Shown: one piece after another, positions 19,846 through 32,800 of the stretch
Layout of the letters: each line of letters begins with the position of its first letter
How positions within the stretch are numbered: the stretch's first letter is position 1
NCBI GenBank assembly: GCA_015345905.1
Contig: JADDTR010000001.1
Location: 62,001 to 126,000 of the forward strand
Direction: 5' to 3'
Source of the DNA: Aotearoamyces nothofagi
Lineage: Eukaryota > Ascomycota > Leotiomycetes > Leotiales > Tympanidaceae
DNA length: 64,000 bases
The notes under the pieces: model-generated
The model's database searches: none
Told to the model about the DNA's origin: nothing
What the model saw: only the letters and a program-made list of their open reading frames with translations
Program-made: the position numbers and the translations under genes

Positions 19846-21987
19846 ATGTCGAACCCTGAGCCGCTGACATCGCAGCCGGACTGGCGAGAGCAGTACTCAC
19901 AGTATCTTCCCTCCACGGATGCTGCCATACTTCCACCGTTCGAGCAGTCAATAAACTCACAGAATATTGACGCGCCTATTTCCCAGGCCCTCTTTGCACC
20001 AAGGCCTCCACTCACACAAAGACATAGTCTTGCACAGCTAGACAGGAGACAGGACGTCCTTCAAGTTCCTACAATAGAACGTCCGGATTCTGCACCTGGA
20101 CACGGCGGAAATCCTAGACTAGATGGCTCTCAACAAGAGTCGATCTCTGTAATCGAACGTACCACCCAGTCAGGATTATCAACGACACCAAAGCCCACGC
20201 CACCGCCTCTGCATGTCAAAACTGATGTGAACAACAACAATGGAGTAGACCTTGGCCTTTTAGAGACCAAGGAAGACGAGGACGAGCTTGAAGACGACGA
20301 TGACATACTTGACACCGATGATACCATTGGAGGAGTTCCACAAACAGAAGCCGAACGTCGAGCAGAGAGAAGGAAGATGAAACGCTTTCGGTATGTTATT
20401 CCAACGGTGGTTATAGCTTGTTCTTTTTATCTAATAAAATCAGACTTACGCATCAACAAACGCGCTTCTTAATGAGCGAATTTGCGAAGCAAGCACACCC
20501 AGATGCTGCGCATCGTGAAAGACTTTCTAGGGAAATTCCAGGTTTAAGTCCACGACAAGTACAAGTTTGGTTCCAAAACAGGTGTGTTACATTGCCCGCT
20601 CAACTGTATTCATATCACTCACAAATTAAAGGCGCGCAAAAATAAAGCGACTCACGGCTGATGATCGAGAAAGAATGATGAAGATGAGAGCGGTTCCAGA
20701 CGATTTTGACAATATTCAGGCTCTCCATTCGCCTTATGGCGCGGTGCATGGGATTGGCACCCCAATGCAATCTCCGGGCGATTATGCGCCGTCTTATGGG
20801 GACCACGGTGCGATGCGTCCCCTGATTGTTGATACGATGCGACGTCAAGATAATGAAGAGCAGATATCATCGTCAGTTCTCAGTCCTGCATTCGGTCATG
20901 TTGGGTTCGCTCCTTCAGGATCGATGAGTACACCGGATATTCTGTCCCCCATTTCATTGACTTCGACTGACCGATATTATCCGAGCCACATGTCAAGTCC
21001 TTTGAGTACTGGCCCTCGAAGTGCGAACCCTTTTAATCGTAATAACAGCGCTGATAACTACCCAATCAATCACCAGCAGCCGAGACCTTTACAGCCATTG
21101 CAACTCCGGGAGGCTATGTCAAGATCTAGGTCAGAGTCATTACAATCTCCTCTAAGATCGAGCATGTCTTGGAAAGGCGATTCTCTTGACTACGCTAGCT
21201 ATTCGGCAGCTCTCCAGAGTCCTAATCTATCTGGACGACAACAATCATTGTATCAACCAGACCAGTCAGGGAACAACCCTATCAGCACACATCATTATGA
21301 TAGTAATAGCTATCGGAGTAAGTTGACTCTAATTAAACATCCTAGATGAAAATCATAAGACTGATATTATAATCAGCTTCAAATGTCCATGCATCTCCAA
21401 ATCATATTACATATCCGATTCCCACCACCCAGCCACCCTCTCTGCATTCTCCAGCTACAACTGCACCTCGATTCCGAGCTTCATCTTCAACCTTCCCCCA
21501 GAGTCTAGAACTTCGGACGCAGTACCGTACACTCCCCTCACAACATTCGAGCCAAGGCGTCCCGACATCTAGAACAACTTCTTTCGCTAGCGCCTTCAGT
21601 AGTGGAGGATTCTCAAGCGCGCCATTGATAGCACCTGCAGAATTTCAAATTCCCCGCACACCAGTAGATTCAGGATTCCAGATGGCTCGTACCCCTGTGG
21701 AATCAGGTCCTAGAGATTATCATATGTCGGAGATGAGCGCGCCGATCGTGCCTCCGCAGGACTTTTCTACTGCTTATAACCAGAACATTAGTCCCTCTCG
21801 AGTGCCTGCGCATGAAGACACTCAACAGTCGGAGGCGAGAACTATGCAAGAACATCAGCAACAACAGCACCAACAGCAGAACCAACAGTCCGACACTTAT
21901 ATGAGACAGGAAGATTACGAAAATGGTCCCGAGGGCCAGAAAAGAAGGCGAACTTATAGCATGTCGGGCCAGTTTGAAGGGCAGTAA
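19846..21987 (+). CDS. Homeodomain transcription factor (Htf1/Hox2-like)
   Basis: DNA-binding regulator. Exons are inferred at 19846-20390, 20444-20581, 20632-21317 and 21377-21987, giving 659 residues. The homeodomain spans about residues 171-232 and is interrupted by two introns: KMKRFRLTHQQTRFLMSEFA, then SREIPGLSPRQVQVWFQNR in helix 3, then RAKIKRLTADDRERM. The recognition helix has the invariant WFQNRR. An acidic run (EDEDELEDDDDILDTDD) precedes it, and a long S, P and Q-rich tail with QHQQQQHQQQ follows, probably activation regions. The extension RMMKMRAVPDDFDN..LHSPYGAVHG after the homeodomain recalls Htf1/MoHox2, which controls conidium formation; that assignment is from memory and tentative. 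An alternative start at 19759 is in frame. Confidence 0.87.
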
Positions 21988-22683
21988 AAGGTCACGGAAG
22001 GACGTTCCATATGACGGCACGTCTGTAAATACCGGCTCTAGTGCTCCTAGGTGGGAGGACAACATAAAGTGGACGAAAATCTGACAGACGGAAAGATCTG
22101 ATGGAAGAAACGAGATACGCATGTGATACTCTAAATACGCCCACCTAGTCACGGCAAATCCCTCATTTATGAAGGCATCATCATCATGGCGTTACGGATT
22201 TCCTTAGTTTATCTTGTATTCGCAAACTCCACTTCTCTAAACTTTAAGTCGCTACTACTTTATTTGCGACTACATTTCTATATCCTGCCAACGTGTATCC
22301 AGTCTCAATGGCTACACGGTATGGTCTAGCTAGTCCTTTTGTTACTGCGTTTAGCTTGGGGTACGGATAACCTTTGTCTTCATGTCCATAATCATTTTTC
22401 TTGTGCTTTCGGTAGCGTCGAGCTGGCTCCCCTAACTTGTATAAATTCGATTCTGGTTGCTTGCGCTTTTCAATGCTTTGGTTTTGTTTCGGTTTGGGCC
22501 TGATTTTGACATACTTTACCGGTTGCTTAGTGTGATTGGATGCATAGATGGAAAGGCGGGGGTGGATGTGGAGGCTAGTTATGAGATTGTTAAGGTGTTT
22601 TGTGCGCAACAAAAGGGATTAACAATTCAACGGTGGATGTATTGGTGGGTTTATTCATGGGTGCAATTTAGTAGTCATAAAAG
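21988..22683. other. Intergenic, convergent 3' ends
   Basis: A 696-base gap between converging genes. It probably holds a long 3' untranslated region of the homeobox gene. No supported gene is seen; minus-strand open frame at 22244-22612 lacks an ATG start and recognisable features. Confidence 0.5.
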
Positions 22684-23827
22684 CTATTTGGAAATCAGTA
22701 ATGGTTCCTCAAATGATGTACCTCGATGATCCGTATAAACTCTCAACATTAGAGACAAGAAAACAAAATGAGACGTAGAAGACTTACCCTTTTCCACTCT
22801 TCTTCCCCAACCATCCGGCATCTACCATCTTCTTGAGCAAAACGCTAGGCCTATATTTTGAATCTCCCGTATCCTCGTACAGCACCTTCATAATCGCCAA
22901 ACATGTATCAATTCCAATAAAATCCGCCAACTGCAAAGGCCCCATCGGGACATTCGTTCCATTCTTCATAATCGCATCAATATCGTCGCGTCTGCCGACT
23001 CCAGTCTCAAGGCAAATAATCGCCTCGTTGATATAAGGCATTAGGATGCGATTCGCCAAGAAACCGGGCGAGTCTGCCGACACGGACGCGATCTTGCCCA
23101 TGGATTTACAGAACGAGATGGCCGTATCGACGGTCTCCTGGCTCGTCTGCAGGCCGCTGATGATCTCGACGCCCTTCTGGACCGGGACGGGGTTCATGAA
23201 ATGCGTCGACACGACGCGCGACGAGGCCGAGGTATCAGCCGGGTCCCGCGTCGTGGCGGCGGCGATGCGCGTGACGGAGATCGAAGAGGTGTTCGTGGCC
23301 AGGACGGCATGGGCGGGACAGATCTGGGCGAGCTGCTCGAAGACGGAGAACTTCAGAGAGGCCATCTCGGGCACGGCCTCGATGACGAAGTCGACGTCGG
23401 AGAGGCACGAGAGGGACAGTCGGGGCGTGAGGAGGGAGCGGATCACGTCGGATTCGGACTGCGTAATACGCTCTTTGGATACGTCCTTGGCGAGGAGTTT
23501 GTCTGGCGGCGGTGAGTGGAGCAGATGGGGGGCAGGGAGGGCTGGGGGATACCGGCGAACTTAAGGCCTCTATCAATCGAGGCTTGGGAGGTGTCGACGA
23601 GGGTGACTGGGACGCCGGCGTAGCGTGCAGCTACTAATGCTATTCCTAGTCCCTGGGAAATTGTCAGTGTGGGTAAAATAGTCGACTGAAGTACGGTATA
23701 CCATCTGTCCAGCTCCTACGACGCCGAGTTTCTTGACTGTCGCAGCAGTTACGATAGGACCAGAGCTGAAATGCCGCGCATTTCGAGTATATCGCAGCAA
23801 TTGCCGCCGCGCTATAGGAGTGATCAT
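22684..23827 (-). CDS. 3-hydroxyacyl-CoA dehydrogenase, mitochondrial-type
   Basis: NAD-dependent oxidation of L-3-hydroxyacyl-CoA to 3-oxoacyl-CoA, in beta-oxidation. Exons are inferred at 23827-23702, 23652-23553, 23502-22788 and 22741-22684, giving 332 residues, typical for the single-domain HAD/HBD family. The basic N-terminus (MITPIARRQLLRYTRNARHF) looks like a mitochondrial presequence. The Rossmann motif GVVGAGQMGLG (about residues 35-45) is created by the first splice. Further motifs are FVIEAVPE, LATNTSSISVTRIA, THFMNPVP with the catalytic His, DSPGFLANRILMPYINEAI and GPLQLADFIG. The last exon adds a short tail (VYTDHRGTSFEEP) and is the least certain part. An ATG 21 bases upstream is in frame. 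Short-chain substrate preference is inferred from the family. Confidence 0.9.
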
Positions 23828-24086
23828 GTTTCCTATTATAATACTCACAAAGCGGAGAGGATGTTAGAGAAAGCAGAATCAAGAAGTTACAGGCAGGGAC
23901 AATCACATTCACATCCTCGGCATCTTCCCCAGATACGGCCTGCGGCTAACATCGGCCCGTGAAACAAGGTTAGCAGGGATGTTTCTCCGGACTGCGCTTC
24001 GCGTCGCGTCTCCCGAATGGATACGCGTAAAGAGCATCGCGAAATGTCCAGGGCGTGATTTTGGAACTGCAAAAGAATTGAGAGCC
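23828..24086. promoter_or_regulatory. Compact bidirectional promoter
   Basis: Only 259 bases separate the start codons of the hydroxyacyl-CoA dehydrogenase (minus) and tof1 (plus). Both promoters must fit in or overlap this interval. No TATA box is evident. Confidence 0.6.
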
Positions 24087-27000
24087 ATGGAGCTGGCTGA
24101 TGGTACCAAGGAGGTTGTTGATCCCGAAGTTCGGGCTTATGTATCGAGTCTTGTCACTGCGGTCAGTTCGATATCAATGCTGGATATGGTGCTCCTCCAC
24201 TAACGCGGTTGGTAGCTGGGAGGGAGCGGCGCTGATGAGGATGGGCGATACGTGCTCGGAGACGACGCTCTGGCCTGTCTTCGCGATCTCAAAAGATGGC
24301 TGAAGCTGTATGACGAGAAGGCGAACCGGCTAGATGTGGCACGATGCCTCGCGGAATCGAACCTCGTGAACGGAGATCTGTTGCAGATCCTCGCGGCGTG
24401 GCCCGAGAACGCGACGGAAGATAAGGTAAAGTCGAGGATATCGCTGGCATGTTTGGAACTCCTCGTCCCGCTCACCTGGCCGCTTGACAAAGGTCGCGAG
24501 ATGACGGTCAATCACCATCGGCACACGCCTTATCTGCAGCTCGCGCAGTTGGGATACAAACGCTCGATTATAAATTTCGACGGAGCGAGGATCTTGCATA
24601 CGGCGGTGAGAGTGGCCTTACCTTCTATGGCTGTGGCGATGAATGAGAGGAGGACGAGAGACGAGGGGATGATCAAGCTTGTGCTTTATTTCATTCGGAA
24701 TATCGCGATGATTGAACCGCCGGGAAATGTCGAGTATGATGGAGACGAGGCGGAGATATCTAGATCAGCTACCATTGATGCTTTCGACTACCAGGACATC
24801 TTCCACTTCCTTCTGGCACTCTCTTCGTCAATGGGTGAGGATTTCAATACCCAGGATGTTATAGTCATGGAGTGCATCTTTCACTTAGTCAAGGGTGTGA
24901 ACATTGAGAAGCTCTTTATGAACGAGGCGCAACTGGATAACCATAGGGTCGATGAACTAGTCAGCTTGCGGAATCAGGAGGCGGGTATGCAGAGAGGATA
25001 TGCCAGGAGAGCTCCCACACGACACAATCGGTTTGGGACTATGATCTGGATCAAGCGGGACGACGAGAAGATGTCGACCGTATCTGGCCAGGATGCCCTC
25101 ATCGACAACGCACGGAGTTTGGCGAAGATGGATAAATCCAAGAAATATAAGCCACCTCGACGGACCCCGAAAGAGGAATCCGGGCCGTTAGATTTCGACA
25201 AGCCAGTGCCACTGAACGTCCGAGCCAACAAGAATCTTCGTACGTTTGTTGAAGACTTTCTTGACTCTGGGTTCAACCCTCTATTCGAGCACATTCGGAA
25301 GGCCATTGACCGGGAAGCAGAACGAGTCATGGACTACCATCCCCGGCAATTCTTCTATCTCGTCTCGTGGTTCTTGGAAGCCGAGCGTGTGCGAAGGGCT
25401 TCTAAGAAGCCAGCGAAGATCAAGAGCAAGAAAACCCCCGTGACGGAGGAAACGGATGATTTTTCACTTGTTGCTAGTGTTTTGAACCAGGAGATGTTCA
25501 TCACCCTGAACAGAACCATGGAGAAGAAATATGACGACAAGTCTTGGCAGGACTTGAAGGCAGCAATGAAGTGCTTCACCCAAATTCTCCTAACTGTCCA
25601 GGAGATGTCGGAATCAAAACTTGAGGAGGATCAGGAAATTGCGGAGAACATCCTGAATCGTATTTTTTATGAAGAGACTACTCACGATCGGATCGCCAAT
25701 ATCACCAGGTACTACAAAGACCAAGGCTTTGGTTATCTCGATGCCTGTACCGAACTCGCGCACGTCTACTTGCGTATCCTGGAGAACTATTCGAAGCAGA
25801 ATACGGACCTGCAGGTACGATCCCGAAGACGAGTCAGGAGAAAGACGAAGGCCGCTCTACAGGCTGATCCGGATGCCGAGGAAAATGGTTTCGGCGATTC
25901 AGACGTAGACGACGAGGCACAGGCAGAAAGGACATCAAGCGAGCGGAAATTCGACTTCAAGCGCTTTGCGTCGAGGTTCTTATCGCAAGGATGTATTGAC
26001 ACATTCGTAACATTCTGTGCATTCTACAACGATCTCACGCCGGAACAGCTGAAGAGGGCACATCGCTATTTTTACCGTGTGGCATTCAAGATGGAAATGA
26101 GTGTGATGTTATTCAGAGTCGACATCATTGCTCTCTTCTACAAAATGATCAAGGGTCCAGAGGGACTCGATCCTGCCTCGCCAATGTACAAGGAATGGGA
26201 TGAGATGGTCAAACAATTGATCAAGAGGTGTATTCGGAAGATGAAGGAGCGGCCAGAACTAATCGTTGAGATGCTGTTCTCGAAAACGAATAGTACGGCA
26301 CATTATCTGGAATACGGCTATGAGAAGCAGACTGTGACGGCAAGGCCGCGTGCTGCTGCAGAGCTAGAGGTAAAGCCCGGTATGGAATGGGAAGAGCAAG
26401 TTGCGGTCGTTGTGAGTGTGCTCCTGGATAGGAATGAAGGTCATCTTTTGGAATGGATCAAGGAGCAGTTGGCGTCGGCAGAGATTGATAGAAGGAGCTG
26501 GGAAAGCGCAAATAGGGCCATTGCTTCTGTGGAACAGGATCCGTCTACAGAAGATGGTGCGGAAAAGCCTGCTGAGACAGAGCCACCTGCAGCTCCATCT
26601 ATTGGTAAATTTCCTTTCTGTATAGTGCTCATTGTCCATGCTAACGAGATATAGTTGTCAAACCAGACGGTGATGGACGGAGGGTGGCAATGTATAAGAA
26701 CGGACATCTCCGTCTCCTTATGACACTCATCGGGTTTAAATGTATTAGCGCAGATGATGAACCGGATACCACATGGGCCATCCCATCAGCATTGTCTGCC
26801 GACCAGCTCAAGCAGGCTCTCGACATAATAAAGCGGACTGAATTCAGTCCACCAGTCTTTGATGATGGCAAGGAAGCCGAAGATCTTATTCGTCGAAAGT
26901 CAGCAGGCACAGCAATTAGACGCCGAGAAGCTTTCGATGACGAATCGGAGGATGGCATTCTTGATGATGACGATGACTTACTGTTTCCTGCGGGCGGGCC

Positions 27001-27694
27001 TACGGCTAGAAAGGCCGATGCCTTGGAACAGCTCCGAAAAATTCGCAGGCGCAGGAGGAAGTCCGGCAGCGAGTCGGACAGTCCTGGCATTACAGACGAA
27101 CAGCAGCGTGCTCGCGAGGAAGCACGGCGGGCAAAAGAGTTGGAAAAGCAGCGCAAGATCAAGAGTGCCCTATATGTGCATGACAGTGACGAAGAGAGTG
27201 ACGAAGAGCGTGACAAAGCGTTCTTTGAGCAAGAGGAAAAGCTAAGGACGAAGACGAAGATCGAAACCATGAAGGCGCTTCTCGGTGTCGGGAGGTCAAA
27301 AGAAGCCAAAGAAGGATCGGCCACTACAGACTTCGTGCTGGGGAAGAGCAAGAAGAGGGCAGCACAAGACATCTCATCTGATAGCGATGACGATCTAGTG
27401 CGTCCTCGGGATCGCTCGTCATCGGCGGCCGGAGACGAGGCTACAGAAACACCGCTGTCAAGCCCACGTACTAGGTCTTCGCAGACCAAACGGTTGAGGC
27501 TGTCTAGTGAGGATTCTGACGATGTGCTTGAAAGCCCGGCGGCAAAATTTGTGAAGGATGTCAGCATGATAGACGCGCCCGCGCCCGCTCTCGACGAAGA
27601 TGGAGATGAGGATGAGGATGAGGATGTCCCTGTAGCGAGAAAGCCAAGGAGGGCCATGGGCGGGTTTCTTGATGATAGTAGCGATGAGGAGTAG
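24087..27694 (+). CDS. tof1: Replication fork protection factor Tof1/Swi1 (Timeless family)
   Basis: With Csm3 and Mrc1 it stabilises stalled forks, relays checkpoint signals and couples helicase to polymerase. Exons are inferred at 24087-24161, 24216-26604 and 26655-27694, giving 1167 residues, close to yeast Tof1 (1238). The start [20 protein letters not shown] opens the Timeless domain, followed by [64 protein letters not shown] and [17 protein letters not shown] middle PAB-type region includes [20 protein letters not shown]. The last 300 residues are highly charged and disordered, with a C-terminal [19 protein letters not shown] motif. Antisense serine-rich open frames over this acidic tail are shadows. 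Confidence 0.93.
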
Positions 27695-29806
27695 GTCTTG
27701 CTAGGTGGAAAGGATTGGGCTGGGTTAGCGGGCGTTTAGGCGGAGGCTATCTGGGCGCTGGAGGAGTCCATAGCTAGATGGGTTCGAGAGGGACTCTGTA
27801 GGCTTTGCTGATAATGAATGACCTTGTATATTTACGTCCGAGCCGGCTTGATAGCACATACAAGGACTCATTTTGATACCGTTAGACAATCCGTATTCAG
27901 ACTTCGGCTTGCCTGGATTCCTTGCTCTCGCTCACTTGGCAGAGAAGACAGGGTCCTACCTATAAAATACGGTGCAAACTCTGCAGCCCTGACACGGGCA
28001 TGTTTCCCGGTTATCAGCACTGAAGGCTTCCGGTTTCCCAGCTGACAAAACAATCCACGAAATCTCAAGAAATCAGGAACCCAAGAGCCAGCGAGACGCG
28101 AAGATGCGGCTTGCTGTTGTTGGTATTCTTGCTGTCGTTAGTCTCCTCGCCGTCATTAAAATTCTTGCTGCCGTTTTTATGCTGGTCGTCTCGAAAGCAC
28201 AGGGAAGGGCGATTTACTTTTACTTTTGCTTACTTGGGGTGCCTTGCTCCGCCACGACATCACAGGCGAGATTGCTGGGCTGGTGTTGATGTTAGCGTTC
28301 TAACTTCGATTGAGACGGGAGAAAGCTACGCTGCTAATATATAGGGTAAACAGCTGGGGGGGTGAATGGGATAAGGAGACGGACTTGTGAGACTCAGGAT
28401 TGATTTTCTTGGTTAGATATATAATCTAGTTTAATATATAATTTATCATGTGTGATTTATATAAATAAAATTAATACTAACTGTACAGCCAATGTATATA
28501 GCAATACGACAGAAAGTATTGTGCTTCCGTACAGCAGAGATCTAATCAGAGAGCGTATCTATTATAGGAGGTAATACAAGTCACAAATGAAAGAAACAGA
28601 CTATCACTTCAGAGGCTCAGGCTGCACGAAAAATACCGTCCTTTAGAGATGCAGGAATGATTCAAGAGGCAGATGATAGCGACGGCTAAGCGGAAGGAGC
28701 TGTGATAGCTTCAATCGCTTTACAAAAAATATAGGTAGCAGAGAGTAGAGTTGCATAGCCGAAAGCTCTTCTGCCGGCGAAGGTGTCTGACATCTGAGAT
28801 GGTGAGAAGGAGGATTCGTATTATTGCCTCAGGTTTCAGCCCACACAACAACAACAACAACACCCCCCCCCCCCAAATTGCCAAAAGAAAATGGCAAAAA
28901 AAAAAAGGCCCAACCAGCAAAAGACTCGTCGAACTACCATGGTAGCCCGAGTAGAGAAAACCCAAGGGTTTTACTTAAAGATGGCATGCTTACTCACCTG
29001 CTCTTACGAACAGGCTTTCCGACACACCAGGGGGGATTAAGAATAATAGGATTAAGAATAAATAATAAATGCCCCAGGTGCCCACAGGAGACTGAGCGAC
29101 GTTAGCCGAGGGGCAAACGAGAGGGTGGGACTTACTGGTTGCACTATTACAGCCTGTGAAGGCGGGGGGTTTTGCCTTATTTGGGGATATGAAGCTGCGA
29201 GAGCCGCGGCGCGGGGGGGGAGGGAGAGTGAATTGTGGGAAGCGAGGCCTTGTTCTGTTGCTGCTCTGCTTTGGTCGGGGCGGCGGTTGTGCCGAGGAGA
29301 GGGGGATGGGTTCGGATACGCGTCATAAGGCTTGATATTGTTTTCTCATTCATACTGAGGGATGTGTTGTTTGAGATTCGTCACTTCTGTTGTACGGTCC
29401 GCGTGTCATTTTCTGATATTTTGTTTGATGGCGGATGTCCAAATCGTATTGTCAGTCATATCACCAGGTAGTGAAGCAGGACATGTCGACAGAAATTAAA
29501 ACACATTTCGTAGATCTAGATAGACGAGAATTGTCACCATCATACATCATCCAACATATAGATAATTGATTACTGTACTGATTTGTTTCAGACCATACTA
29601 TTATGATTGCGCTTAGCTATGACGAGGGGTTCCATATATCGTCGGTGCCAGGACGTCCATATCTCCATGCTATGCTATGCTAATCAGATGAACGCCGTTG
29701 AATGCTGCCCGCTGCTTCTAAACTTGCTCAAAGTAATGCTAATCTGTGCTCCATACCTCTCAGTAACCCTAAATTCCCATGCTTTTTCTCCAAATCTTAC
29801 AATGCC
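27695..29806. other. Intergenic, mostly non-coding
   Basis: A 2.1-kb gap between two convergent genes. At 28400-28500 the sequence is strongly A+T-rich (tatataatctagtttaatat), and at 28846-28880 there is a CAA repeat next to a run of C. The frame at 28104-28289 encodes a 61-residue peptide with a hydrophobic start (MRLAVVGILAVVSLLAVIK) that would score as a signal anchor, but nothing else supports it. No RNA gene is recognised. Confidence 0.5.
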
Positions 29807-32800
29807 TTAGCTTTTCATATTGGCTAAGAACCCATCGAGGCTAAACTCTTCCTCGTATTGCTTATCATCCCACAACTCGCCCAAATCGTCCAGCCAGCCC
29901 TTTTTACCTTTCTCGCGAACCTCACCAGTTGCATCGACCATATCTTCCTCGTTTCCTGCGTCTTGAGCAGAAGGCTTGTCAACGTCTGCAGTTTCTCCGA
30001 GATTGAAGAGATCCAGAATTTGGTCAGTCTCCATGGTACCCAGGCCGGCATTCTGTTGATTCACAACAGTAGATGCTACGTCAATCTTGAAGCGTTGGAG
30101 ACTGTGGCTTTGATTAGTAATTGTTCAAGACTCAACACACAAGTGTGGATCTTACCTCATAATTTTCTCTTCCAACGTCCCCCGTGTGATTAACCGGTAC
30201 ACATTGACCACCTTCTTTTGTCCAATTCTGTGAGCGCGATCCATAGCTTGCAAATCCTTCTGTGGGTTCCAGTCATGCTCCACGAAAATAACCGTATCGG
30301 CGCCCGTCAGATTCAAACCCAAGCCACCGACACTCGTAGTCAACAAGAGAACATCAATTGAGGGATCTGAATTAAATTTATTCACGATATCTTGCCTCTT
30401 GTTGGCTTCAACCGAGCCATCGAGACGGAGAGAGGAGACTCCAGGAAGCATGCCTTTGAGCACATCATTCTGAACCATGTCAAGCATCTCCTTCATTTGG
30501 CAAAAAATCAAGGCGCGGTGCGGTGAGACATAGCTACCTGCAGTAGTGAGATCGCCAGCTGCTGGTTCAGTACCAATCCCACAATCTACGAGTAGGTCTC
30601 TGAGAGCCGTGAGTTTCGGTGCATGCACTGGATCGCGGAGACTAGTGCCTTGCTTGGCAAGAAAGCGTTGTGTCTCTTCGTATTGCTTGTGCCCCTCCTT
30701 CATTACAAGTGCAGGTGAGTTGCACAGCTTGCGCATGTACTGCAGTGCCTGGAAAATATGCTGCTTGGCTTCCTTATCACCACTTCCAGCTTTCTCGGCC
30801 AGCGTCTTGCCTTCTTTCTTGGTAAAATCTTCGAAAAGCTTCTTCTGGAGATCGCTCAGATCGCAATAGTAGTTCTGTAGAATCTTTGGAGGTAGATCGT
30901 CAAGAACTTCTTCCTTCAAGCGACGGAGAAGGAATGGTAGCACCTGTTTGTGCAGTGCTTCAATAGCTAGAGCGCCAGCTTCTTGCTCTTTGGAGGAGGA
31001 CTTGCTGAAGCGACTCGCGGCAATAGGCTTGGCAAATCGGTCAAGGAAGACCTTTTCTGCACCGAGGAAACCAGGCATCAAAAAGTCGAAAAGAGACCAC
31101 AGCTCCAAGACATTGTTTTGGATGGGAGTTCCCGACAGAATTAGGCGATGGTTACTCAGAAGACGTTTTACCGCAATGGTGACCTTTGCGCGAGGATTTT
31201 TGATGAGATGACCTTCATCAAGGACTAGATAGTTCCAGTTGAGGGGAGCTAAAATGTCAACATCATTACGGCAAATATCGTATGAAGTAATGACAATATC
31301 TGTCTTATCAAGCTGATCTCGAACCTTTCCTCGCTCGATTGGTGGGCCAACATACGCTGTGCACGTAAGAAAAGGAGCATATGTCTTAATCTCTTGTTGC
31401 CAGTGCCCGGAAAGTGTCGGCGGACACACAATCAGTGATGGCAGCTTTCTGACATCAGAAGCTCCAGTTTTCGCAAACTCTTGTGCCCGCAAATGGTGAT
31501 CACTGGCAACGATACAAAGAGTCTGTAGAGTTTTACCGAGACCCATATCATCACAAAGAATGCCATGGAGATGATATTTATTGAGAAAATTGAGCCAGTT
31601 AACACCTTCTTGTTGGTAAGATCTTAATTCAGCTTTTATTGCTACAGGTATCACGAAAGGCTCGACTTTGTGCGGGTCGAGCAGCTGGGCAATGAAGGTT
31701 CGTTCTCGGTCTCGGCCTTTCAGTAACTCTTCAGACAGCCCTGGAGGATCTGGAATACCTGCTTCTAGCGGTACGAGCTTCACCAAAGTGGCAAAAGTGG
31801 TTGTGGCGATTAGGCGCACATCGTTATCTGAGTCGCTCATACGTCCAAGGACCGGGACGATGAGGAAGATGACGTATGGCAGGATATTGTCTCCCATGAT
31901 ATGAATAAGATGATAGATACATTCGATTGCGCCTTGTCGGAAGTTTAGATCCACGGGGTTGTTGATTGATGGCAAGACCTTCTCGACGAGCATAGTCATG
32001 CCCTCAACTGTGATTACACTGCAGACTGTAGCGAGGCACTTTGCTGCCATATATCTGAAGACCGAAAGCTCGGAGTGGAGGGCCTTGATAACTGTTGGTA
32101 GTAACGACATGACAAAAGGATACAGGTCCTTGTCTAACGTAGGGGTCAATGCTCGAAGGATGGACATGCCGTCGATAACTTCCTGGCCCAATGTTTTCTC
32201 GGGGTCTTTCGCGTCCTCGGGAATTTCTCCCGAAAATACGGCCTTGAGCGGATCCTCCATTACCGATTTAATCGTAGGAACTTGTTCCAGAAGATTTGGG
32301 CCGAATATAGATGAAAGTCGTTCCAGAGCCTCTTTGGCACCTCTCCGCATAATTCTTGCCTCCTTGGCCTCGCGTGCAAACTTGGCAGCATCTGGATGAT
32401 CTCTTCGGTCCTCTTCCTTCCTTAACGAAAGAATAGCATTTGCGAGCTTTACGTTAGGGGAAAATTCAGGCGTCTCTGACGTGTCGACACAACAGAACTT
32501 TGCCAAATTCGAAACGACTTTATCAGCAGGGCCACGACGACCTGATAAGGCGAAAAGCTCGATAAGCTCGGCAATAGAAGCAGCAGAGCGACGCTGAAGC
32601 TCGACGTTCTCTTCTTTCTTGACACTATCCATCATGCCCTTGATGATATGACTTGGCTTCTTAGGCGTAACCTTCATGGCAACCATTGCACTGGCAACGG
32701 CAGCCTTTATTCGGACATCCCGTTGCTCCTTGATAGATTTGGCATTGTCGATGACGGCGATTGTGCTTGCACGCGCTTCATTCAGCGCTTCGGTGGCAAT

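Noticed and set aside
26641-27657. Long minus-strand open frame of 338 codons rich in serine.
   Set aside because: It is antisense to the acidic, codon-biased C-terminal exon of tof1, whose GAC/GAG/GAT codons read as serine and leucine on the other strand.
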